64,000 nucleotides of DNA, from assembly GCA_016785225.1 (NCBI GenBank), contig JAFBJZ010000670.1, positions 682,001 through 746,000 on the forward strand. Reading direction: 5' to 3'. This stretch comes from Psettodes erumei (lineage: Eukaryota; Chordata; Actinopteri; Pleuronectiformes; Psettodidae). Under the pieces are notes generated by a model that was given only the letters and a program-made list of their open reading frames with translations, made no database searches and was not told the origin of the DNA. A program made the translations under genes and the position numbers. Below are positions 52,640 through 62,092 of this stretch, piece by piece (the first letter of the stretch is position 1; the number at the start of each line of letters is the position of its first letter).

Positions 52640-54822
52640 TCAAATGAGTCTCTCCTCCTTCGGTAACTTTAGTGCATCTGGTGCCACCACACTGCATGTA
52701 CCAGACTGTTCCTCAGCGCTGGGTCTGTACGTCCCTTCAGTCTGCCTCTTCTTTTTCACCACGCAGAAGAGCCAGCCAAGAACTGCCAAGACTATGGCCA
52801 GGACGCCCAGAGTGACCGTGGGGGCCACGATAGCTGCAATGTTGTCTTCCCTGCGAGTGGAAAAACACAGGACGAGGATCACTCTGGTGAAACTGGCTGC
52901 ATTCTGATGTTATTTAATAAACGCGATCAAAACTTTTCACTCACATTAGTGTTATTAGAGTTGGTGTCATTTGCAAAGGTGGTAGAATTTCCTGTAAAAA
53001 GAGCAGAATTATTGACACTGTAGTGACAATGCGTAACACCCTGTGCAGGGCAAGGTAATAAAGCCTGTGCAAACCACTTCCAACCAAGTATTGGACTCCA
53101 AAGTGCTGTTAACCTATTAGGGTTGTTCATTAACTAAAGGAATTCTTAGTTAATTACTAATGTGGGCTGTCTTCAATTAGTTATTTTAATAGCTGTTGTT
53201 GCAAATATGGGTGTTTGAGTAACCAGATTACCACGGTGCATATATCCTTCTTCAGCCCTAACCTGGTGGTTTCTAGCAGTTATTGGGATGAATTTGAAGG
53301 AATAATTGGTCACTTTTGGGAAATAAACCAGTTGAATAAACCAGTTTCCAGGCAACCAGAGGTGGAGGAACACTGCAAAGTTACTGATCCTGGCCAAGAA
53401 ACAGTCTGAGTAATAGCCCTCCTGTAAAACTTCAAATTGAAGCTTTTGCAATTTGGGATTAGCATGGATTAAACAATGAGATGCAAGGTGTTTAACAGTA
53501 AGCTTTAGAGGTACCAGTAAGCAGATTCTGTTACCTCAGACCTCAGAATCGTTTCCAGGCTTATTGCTGAGTAAAGCTCAAGGGCTGCTGTTTCAGCTAC
53601 CGACCATATTACACATACAGAGGGCACTATTGAACTTTTCCTCCTTTAAGTGCCTGTACATGCAGTCACTGAAATAAAAAAGATCGATACATCGACAAAT
53701 GCAGGCATACAGAAGGATCTTTAAAATCTGATAAACATGTGACTGTCACTCATCACTAATAACACTAACGCCAAAAGATCAATGCCTTTAAAACAATAGC
53801 CACCAAAAATGCCTCAGGGAGCACTAACCTGACTATGACCTTTAAAACTGTGCAATTTATTCACATCTTAGTTAAACTCTTTTTTAAATGCAGTGGGGAT
53901 ATTACTTTACACAAGAAGAAAGAAACAAGCGACAGCACAGCAGAGGTTGCTTTTAACTGTATGAATGCTTTCAAGTCAACAAAAATAAAAACGCTGCATA
54001 CCAGACATCCTGCCAGTCTATCGCTGTTTCCAGTTATTTTATCCATGAACAGCCATGTGATTACTAAGTGACATCATGAAACTACATAGTAATTAATGGT
54101 GCAGGACAGTGCGTGAGGAGAGGGGGAAATCTCAGGAATGCAGAGTGGACTGCAGCTTTACAGTAAGCTGTAACGAGCAACACACTGGTTTAAATACGGT
54201 GGGAAAAATTCAAATTTAACCAATCAAATTGTTTTGTTTATGTTAAGTTCAACAACTTGGAATCACCTTAAAAAGAAAGTACTATTTTGGAAACTTAAAC
54301 CAACCTTCATGGCATTTTCTGAGTCAATCATTCACTACTTAGTAAACTTTGCAAGGACAAAAGTACAACCTGATAAGAGGAAGCTGGAGGGGGCATCTGT
54401 GCTCAAAAATGGCAGCTGCATGTGATGTGTAAGAGAATTTCTTTGTGTTTATGCAATTACTGATCATAAGCTGGGACTGGATATACGTAAATGTTCTGCT
54501 TTCACATACAACAAGCACCTTTCATGATCCATTTCGTAGTTCAATGTTTGCTGACAAGCCTGTGCATGTTTCAGATTTGCTCTGGAATGTCTCCTAAGAT
54601 TTATTTATTTATCATTGTAGGACTGAATGGTGTGTTTGTGTGTGCGTGTGTGTGTGGGTGTAGGTGTGGTCAGAGGAACGGTTTATCTGTGTGTGGAGGA
54701 TGTGCTGAGGATGAAGAGATGGTTACTGACTCACCCCACACAGGATTACCACTCAGTACCAGCAGTAAAAAACTCCCGACCACAACTCCAGGAATGGCCA
54801 GCACATCCTGACATGCTGCCAT
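52640..54822 (-). CDS. crb3: Crumbs homolog 3, small apical polarity protein
   Basis: Single-pass protein that organises the apical membrane and tight junctions by binding the PALS1/PATJ and PAR6 complexes. The coding exons are 54735-54822 (signal peptide), about 52945-52991 (short extracellular part) and 52640-52850 (TM and tail). After the signal peptide, the ectodomain is only about 20 residues and is full of sequons (NST, NDT, NNT, NVS). The last exon has a TM segment, KKKRQTEGTYRPSAEEQ (FERM-binding motif) and the PDZ ligand ERLI at the C-terminus, all hallmarks of CRB3. Problem: the strong GTGAGT donor after exon 2 leaves phase 0, while exon 3 needs phase 2. A weak GT 11 bases later (exon end 52934) restores the frame as ...NVSEKEDN. 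Convergent with tubb4a and divergent from asf1b. Confidence 0.88.
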
Positions 54823-56241
54823 CTCCACCTGTGGCCAGCAGGGCCAAGTGAAGGCAGAATGGGACTTCAGGGCATCAGCTTGGGTCCATTTCATCAGGTC
54901 CAACATTCACTGTGGTGGATCTATCGATCTCCTTGAACAGCTGGGGACACAGTATTGTCAGCAATGTAAGGGCAAATGTGCTTCTTTTGTCATGTTGAAT
55001 TCACCCTAACACCATGAGGTTTAGTAGGTCAGCCAACGCCATACAACCACTGAGTCACACATGTGCCTGATGTTGAATCACCACAAATCTACTCAGGCCA
55101 CAGGAAAATAAAAAGCTATTAATAGCAATTCTATTTTAAATATATATATATATATATAAATTTAAAATGGATACAACCTTTGAGCATAGCCCCTTGCTAT
55201 GTGCAGCAATATTATTATATCTACAAATAACAATAATAAGGCAATGTGCTGTGAGGTTAAAATGACCACAGAATGATCAACACATACCCTCGATCCGGCT
55301 GGTTTCAGGTGGTCAGCGCAAAACGGGAAACAGGTTGCTTCCGCCTCACCTTGTCAAAATGAAACTGCAACAAATGGTTTCATCCGAAGAAAACGACAGG
55401 TAAACATCCTAACACGCACAACCAGATTTCCCGTACAACTGAAATACAATGGGTCATTCAGTCGCAAAACCCCATCCTCGACTCCTTGGTGTTTTATATA
55501 ATGCAGTTTCGCCGACTCTTCAAATCGCCATTGGTCACATGGTTCAGTTTCGTATTACATTACCTGAGCGCAGTTATCTACCTGCAGCAGAGCGGACAGA
55601 TCCTCCTTTGTACAAACTCGAAGAAAAACGCAGTGGAGTTCACCGGAGTGGAACAGACCGGTTTCTCCTGCTGCCTTGAAAAAAAAACTCTTAAACAGAG
55701 TGTATGATATCCAGAAATGACTTAAATCACTTTCGTGTCATAGGCTATTATGCCCGTTTAACTCCTGATAATTAATTTAGACTGAAGTGTATTTGAATAG
55801 TAGCTACACTATGATGCCAGGTTGCTCTCACTTGCTCTCACCACCTGCCGGAATACAATGTTTGACTGTACTCTGTGCCCAGCTCTTACCTAGCAACCTG
55901 TCTGATGGCGGTGCCCACGAAACAGCGCCCCCCGCAGGTTTCATATTCTCCGACATGAGAAAAGGATATCGACATTCCTGAGATATTTTCGGGGTTGAAT
56001 TCGGCGGACCAGCTGGTCCAGTGGGCTCTAATCCTCGCCTAATCTTCTCTGCCCAGACTCAGAGGGGCAAAGGAAAATGTTGGCTTCTTCGGGCCTAATC
56101 TGTGCCGCTCAAATAGTTTTCATTTGAAAGGTGTGTAGGAGAGTCACTCCTGTGATATGACAGCAGTGAGCCGGTCTGTGGTTGTGACCAATATGTTGAT
56201 GATGGTGCTTATTCACAATACAGATGTAGTGAATTACAAAA

Positions 56242-56267
56242 GTGTGTGTGTGTGTGTGTGTGTGTGT
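56242..56267. repeat. (TG)n microsatellite
   Basis: A perfect TG run, followed shortly by a T run at about 56283-56299. Confidence 0.95.
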
Positions 56268-56467
56268 TTCTGTCAATTTCTCTTTTTTTTTTTTTTTAAT
56301 CTTTTATGTCTTACATGTTTTTTTATGAATCATGTCCCATTTTAGTAATGCTTCCAACTTCATTTGGTTCTTTGGTCAGTTTGGATTTGGTCAGTCAGGA
56401 AAGGAATCGTGTGTTCGTGGTTGTAGGTGAAAACGAGTTTTTTTGCCGGCCCACTTCTCTAACGTTG

Positions 56468-56486
56468 CAACACTAGGGGGCGATAT
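56468..56486 (+). promoter_or_regulatory. CTCF-like motif
   Basis: CAACACTAGGGGGCGATAT closely fits the vertebrate CTCF core CCACTAGGGGGCGCT, with one change in the leading CC and one in the GCGCT. It lies about 340 bases upstream of the asf1b start codon, between the divergent crb3 and asf1b genes. Confidence 0.5.
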
Positions 56487-56820
56487 AGGTGGTTTGCCTT
56501 TCCCCTGACGGGGGCGGCTCGCCTTCCACGCACGTACCGCTTGCCGTAGGCACGGTAGGACAGTCAAAGCGGCGGGAGAGCGGTTTGTCTCCCCTCAAAT
56601 TTAATGAAAGCTGGTTATACTTTACATTAAGACTGCAGCGTGCATATAGTCGTAAGAATAAGGCGTGAAGTTGAGTAAAACCTCGAGTGTGTGGTAGATA
56701 ACAATTTCGACGGGTGTATTTGTCTTCTGTTGTTGTTGTAGCGTTGCTTTTAAAGCTTTCCCCAGGAGACTGCTTTGAACGTTTGTTTTCGGTTAGCACC
56801 GTTTTAGCGCTCCAGCAACA

Positions 56821-59800
56821 ATGGCGAAGGTACAGGTGCTGAATGTGGCTGTTCTGGATAACCCGAGTCCTTTTGGAAACCCCTTCCAGTTTGAAATAAC
56901 GTTTGAATGTATGGAGGACCTCCCCGAAGGTAGGCACCGTCGCAGAAAAATAGCGTTGAGTGTCTGAGAGCAAAGCGTGAGCCTGTTACCATGTCAGTCA
57001 ATGTGAAGTTGCTAACGGCTAATGTACTATTAGCTACACAAGCTAACATTATTAAGAAAGTCTTCAGGATGGCGAGAGGCAGCGTTAATAAAACCAGACA
57101 GTGGTAAAGAAGGGTTACGCAGCTTGACTCAATGTATTTCCTCTGCCAGGTTACACATGCAGGACTTTGTGCTGATAAGCTCTATCGTATTGTGAACGTA
57201 TTTGTAAAGTATTTCAAATAACCGTACTATTTGACAAATAATACTAAGTAGCGGGCTGTAGTTATGGACAGAGTTCAGGGCCGACTCTAGCCTGCTTTTT
57301 GCAGCAGTCTCAACATTGGTGCCCGTGCTTGTTACAAGAGACAACCTTTAATTTACCATCGTGATATACACTAAGTTGTCAGTTTATTAGGAACACCTAA
57401 CTGAAACTGAAACTCACGCAATAAATCCTCTCTCGATGAAGGTTATAATGTTCAGTTTTTGGTTTCTGCTGATCATTGGTCAGTTAATAGAGTAACTGTC
57501 TCGGCACTGCAGTTATTTCGAATTTTATAATGAAAAATATCTTCAGCCTTCTTCTCTTTGTTTTATAGACCTGGAATGGAAGATCATCTATGTTGGCTCA
57601 GCAGAGAGTGAAGAATATGACCAAATCCTTGACTCTGTCCTTGTTGGCCCCGTACCTGCTGGGAGACATATGTTTGTGTTTCAGGTGTGTTTTTGTGAGG
57701 GCAAATAACGGAAACATTGCTTTGTGAAGCCATACACAGTATAGTATACTACGTACTGTAAGAGTAATATCATGCTTATATACTTTACGCCTCCAGCATC
57801 GGCCGTCTGGTTGAGATGGTATATGTGAGGAAAGTGGCTGATAAACATTTGACATTCAAGTTGACTTGGCAGGATTAGGCCGAGTTCACACAGACATTTA
57901 CAATGCAGCCCTTCTTATTCATTTGGGAAGTGTGCCGATGCAGTGATTGTCCAAAGCCACACTGCATCATGTGGCTCAAAAGTTGAACCTGATTCAGCTT
58001 AAGCTGCTGCACAGTCAGTGAATTCCTAGACGAGGCAAAATCAAGGCAGTTTCAAAACATATGAAATCAAATGAAAACTGCTCCCATGTATTATGAATGT
58101 ATTATAAAACTATGTAATACTGTATGAGCAAACATGGAATGTACTGTAACTTGTTACTGGCTCAGGTGGAAACCAAGCAGCTTCACTGGGGGAGTTTCAT
58201 GCAAGTGTCATAAACATAAAAGTCACTTGTTAATGAGTGTGGATTTACTTGGAGAAACTGGATTACTTTTATAAGTGATCAGCATGCTGATCGTGCATTG
58301 CATTTTTCAAGTCCCTCTACTTGTTGATTCCACTTTGTTTTCTATAATTATTCAATAATGGAGAAGAAGTTTATGGAAGTAATTTAAGGACCATTGTGCC
58401 CTAGGCATTAATTATGTTATAAACTATATATATATGGTCAAAATAGATTCATATGTATATTCTTGACTCTCAAATTAGGATTAATGGTACTGCAGCAGTG
58501 CTATAACCCTCATGTGAGTGTTGAAATTCCTGATGTTAACATATACTTTTTTTTTTAAAATTGCACATTTCTGTGTTTTTGTCCTCAACAGGCCGATGCA
58601 CCAAACACTGGATTGATCCCTGAAAGTGATGCTGTTGGTGTAACTGTGGTGCTGATAACCTGCACATATCGTGGCCAGGAGTTCATTCGCATCGGTTACT
58701 ATGTGAACAATGAATACACAGACCCCGAGCTCCGTGAAAATCCACCGATCAAGCCAGACTACACACAGGTCAGAGTAATGGTTGATTTATGGATAATGTC
58801 CGTTCTGCATAAATGTCTTTTCAGTGCTTTTAAGCAATACTTTGAAAATAATACTGCATTACTGAGATAATGTAAGAGTCTGTCTGGTTGAAGAACAGTT
58901 GGGAACAGACTTTGCTGCAAAAAGTCAACCCAAAAAGAAAAAATACACCATGCAAACATTAACAATCAAATTTTTAATTGGTGAAAGACTTACTGTCGTA
59001 CACAACTCTTGAAGTCTAAGAATATATATTTTTTAATTGTATTAAGCCTGAAAATAACAGAAACTAAGTTTGTCATCAAGCAGCAAGGAACCAAATCTTC
59101 TCATTCTGCTGAGCCTGCACATTGTGACAAAAAATGCTAAGATTGGTTGATCCTTCAAAAAATGACCATTAATCTTATCAAATCCCCGAATTATATAACC
59201 AACTAAACAGCTTAATTGAGACGGTAATTTCAGTAATAAGCTGCTGTGCTTGTTGCTATAATGTCAAAGGATTTTGTTTGTGGGTGTCACATTTTTAAGG
59301 TCGCTGACATTTGGCATGGAAGCGTTCACTTACAGGTGCAGAAGAGAATATCGCGAACAGCTAAAAAAAAGTTGTAGCCTCATGTAGTATATTATATAGT
59401 TGTTACTATGATTATTCATTGTTGAATAAATACTATTTGGCACCTTTGTACATTTCTGAGCTACAGAGCTCACACTTTCTTACCCCGAGTCTCGATGCCA
59501 AATGAAGTGGGATGTGTTGCTAGCTAACTGATACTAGCAATAGCATATTTTTATAATGTAAAATTAACTATCTGGGGAAATGTTCAATATTTTCAAAGGC
59601 TGCCAGTGATTCCATTTTGTCTGTAAAGTGTTCATGGAGGTATTTTATGTTTTTCTCCATCACACTTGTTGCATGCATATACATAGGCACCAAACTCCGA
59701 AAGGGTTACTTTATCTGAAATGTCACATCAGTTCCACTTAAAAAACACATTAACATGAAAAATAATGCAAATAACATCATTATAAGATAGGGCATAACTG

Positions 59801-60038
59801 CATACCATTCAGATTTATCTATCTCTGATTCATTTTTCCTTTTCAGCTTCAGAGAAATATTCTGGCATCAAATCCACGTGTTACCAGATTCCATATAAAC
59901 TGGGAAGGCTGTGCAGAGCGAATGGAAGACTCTGAAAATGTGGATCCCTCATCAAACTCCATGCTCCCCCCATCCTGTCTCCCAGGCAAGGCCCCACCCT
60001 TAGGAATACTACCGGATAACTCCATGGACTGCTTGTAG
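56821..60038 (+). CDS. asf1b: Histone chaperone ASF1B
   Basis: Nuclear chaperone that carries H3-H4 dimers to CAF-1 and HIRA for nucleosome assembly. Four exons join in phase: 56821-56929, 57569-57684, 58592-58768 and 59847-60038, giving 197 residues (human ASF1B has 202). The conserved Ig-like core fills residues 1 to about 155, starting MAKVQVLNVAVLDNP. The residues known to matter are present: D37 and E49 for the HIRA/CAF-1 B-domain, and D54 and V94 for histone H3. The tail is short and ends NSMDCL, close to the human ASF1B NSMDCI end, which favours ASF1B over ASF1A. Teleosts have two copies (asf1ba and asf1bb) and I cannot say which this is. The neighbour prkaca lies downstream, as in human 19p13.12. 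An AATTAAA-type poly(A) signal lies at 60627-60633. Confidence 0.96.
57371..57500. repeat. Dispersed repeat fragment in asf1b intron 1
   Basis: GTCAGTTTATTAGGAACACC and the later CAATAAATCCT...GATGAAGGTTATAATGTTCAG match, from memory, one end of a widespread fish interspersed repeat. The other end is not visible. Confidence 0.55.
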
Positions 60039-60627
60039 AGGTGACTCAAGAGAGGTAGAGATGGCCGAAATCACAGCACGAGACCTTTTTTCTGAGGAAT
60101 GCCTGTGGACATTCTAGCGTGGATGTATAAACATCTTTGCCTTACAGCTGCACTTATTTCACTGACGCTTGTTGTCACAAATGAACTCTCACCTTGGGCT
60201 TCAGATGAGTGTTTTCCAAGGAAGATTATGAGCATCTCAAAGGAAAAACCATCGCTAATAGCTGGGGAGTTCCTTGCCATGATGCTGAAAGCAATATTGA
60301 AATATTTTAAGGGAAGGGAAAACAGCAACGATGAAATAATGCAGCTGAACAGAAGCAGAGCAGAAAGCTGTGGTGTGATTGTCCTTCCTTCCTGTTTTGT
60401 TGGTGCAAAATGGATTTGTACCCATTTAAGAGGATTTCAGCACTGAAGCAATAGGTAACTAAATTGTAATATGTTGCTGTACAGGGATTTGATAATCTGC
60501 CATTCTATTTGTGTTCAAATTCCTTATGCACTTAAACCTTTTCCCAGTTACATTGTGGATCTTTGGATGGGCTTTGTAGGGGCTGTATCACTTCCTCCAT
60601 ATTTTTGTTTGCAATTTTGTGTTCCAA

Positions 60628-60633
60628 ATTAAA
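60628..60633 (+). terminator. Polyadenylation signal of asf1b
   Basis: ATTAAA lies about 590 bases after the asf1b stop codon, in AT-rich sequence. It is a plausible but unconfirmed cleavage signal. Confidence 0.45.
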
Positions 60634-61199
60634 GAACATTGTATTTGTTATATGTCTGTGTGATAGTGAGAACTATGTTATTCCCAATGATTGGGCATAT
60701 TTTATCTTCACATTTTTTTCTATTTTTCTCACAGACACAGGGATGATGGAACATAAACCACCTTTGAATGCACAACAAACAAATGTTTTTTACTCCAGTT
60801 CTTGTCCAGTATATACCACATATGCATTTATCTTTTTTCACGATAAGGTTAAACACAGCAGAGTGCCAACTCCGTAACACAAATATGAGTGTGAGTATCC
60901 CCTTATATTTTCACATTTTACTAAAAATAGCCTGTGCTAACGTCACACCCAATCACATATCAGTCGGGTAAAATGGGTGGCTAGGCTACAGACCTGGCTT
61001 TGGAAAATACTACGCTGCAAATTGGATGACGATTCCAAGATCGCTGAGTTGGATGGATTCTGCACGAAACTTTGTCTTAGAAAAAGAAATAGTTTCTATT
61101 TCAAAGCAAAAATTTTAAAAACACTTTTGGGCGTATTGCTACTAGCAAGTCCGGGAGGCGGGACAAAGCTATCTCACAGACGAATCGCATCAATGCAAT

Positions 61200-61280
61200 G
61201 ATTGGATGTATTGACGCATGTCCAATCAGCGCTTAATTTGCTACTCCTGGCACGCAAGCGTATGTGAAAGTGTCCAATCA
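61200..61280. promoter_or_regulatory. CCAAT-box cluster upstream of prkaca
   Basis: GATTGGA (61200-61206) and TCCAATC (61221-61227) form an inverted pair of NF-Y boxes 14 bases apart. Another TCCAATCAG follows near 61272-61280. This is typical of a TATA-less vertebrate promoter. Confidence 0.45.
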
Positions 61281-62046
61281 GAGTCGGCCAGAGGCGGGAC
61301 CCACTGGATGGATGACTGGAGTTTCCCTTGCGGTCTGAAGATTAATGGAAGGGGTCTGTTGATCTTAGGAATCGACTATCAGATGGTCGGCCCCATTGCA
61401 CTTGACGGCTGGTTTAGGAGCGAATGGGGGAATATCCATTTGAAATAAACAACAGCGGAAAAGACAAATAACCTGGACACCACGTTTGTCATCCAGGTCT
61501 CAACTGAAAAGGCCTGCCTACACAGAGATAGTACCTGGGTAGGTCAGGCCAGGATACGACTGCGAGGGACGCTAAAAGCTAACGCTAGCTTGCTCGTTAG
61601 ATAGACGGAAAACAGCTTTCGACGATCTGCCTAGTGCCCCGGATTGTATTTTGGAAAAACCAAGCCGTATCTGGAAATAAGGACAGTTGAACGCCGTCTT
61701 GGTTTTACCGGTGCTCGCTTTGAAATTGACAAGCTAACGCTACCAAGCTAAAATCCAGTAGCCATCTCTGCTAGAGTTAGCTGCAGTGCTAGCCTAGCTA
61801 ACTTAAAGCGTTAGTGTTGGCTGCAGACTTGGCTATTCTCGCTTGGCTGGAGTTTTCCAAACTCATTGCGGAAGAGTACTGGAAGAAATATATTTACACT
61901 CATTAGTCAATAATGATAGCTGTTAGCTAGTAGCTAGCTATCAGCTTCACTGAGCCCAGCGACTGCGTTAGCGGTGTAGCAGCACTCTACGAGTTGTAAA
62001 GGAAAACTAAGCCCGAGCCCAGGGAGTCCACCATCAGCCTGCCATC

Positions 62047-62092
62047 ATGGGCAACACGCCCACCGCAAAGAAGGGCAATGAGATGGAGAGCG
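62047..62092 (+). CDS. prkaca: cAMP-dependent protein kinase catalytic subunit alpha, first coding exon only
   Basis: The exon encodes 15 residues plus one base (MGNTPTAKKGNEMES, then G|) and ends at a strong GTGAGT donor. Human PRKACA exon 1 encodes MGNAAAAKKGSEQES with the same phase-1 junction. Gly2 is the N-myristoylation site, and the Lys pair and overall spacing are kept. The kinase domain exons lie beyond the right edge, and the rest of the window (62093-64000) is intron. The position just after asf1b matches the human ASF1B-PRKACA order, which is strong support. prkacb could look similar at this exon, but its neighbours differ. Confidence 0.85.

Larger units (their letters stand above)
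54823..56820. other. Divergent crb3 / asf1b promoter spacer
   Basis: No coding exon is seen. It holds a TA run (55139-55158), the probable crb3 promoter and any 5' untranslated exon, a 14-bp palindrome GGACCAGCTGGTCC (56007-56020), a TG run (56242-56267) followed by a T run, a CTCF-like motif near 56468-56486 and the CpG-containing asf1b promoter. The last 60 bases hold TTTGAA (56774-56779), a possible CHR cell-cycle element. Confidence 0.6.
60039..62046. other. asf1b 3' UTR and prkaca promoter / 5' UTR
   Basis: The asf1b 3' untranslated region probably ends just after ATTAAA at 60628-60633. From about 60950 the sequence holds CCAAT boxes in both orientations (around 61200, 61221 and 61273) and GC-rich stretches, then from 61570 a region dense in GCTA/TAGC words up to the prkaca start codon. 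No coding exon is seen. Confidence 0.6.
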
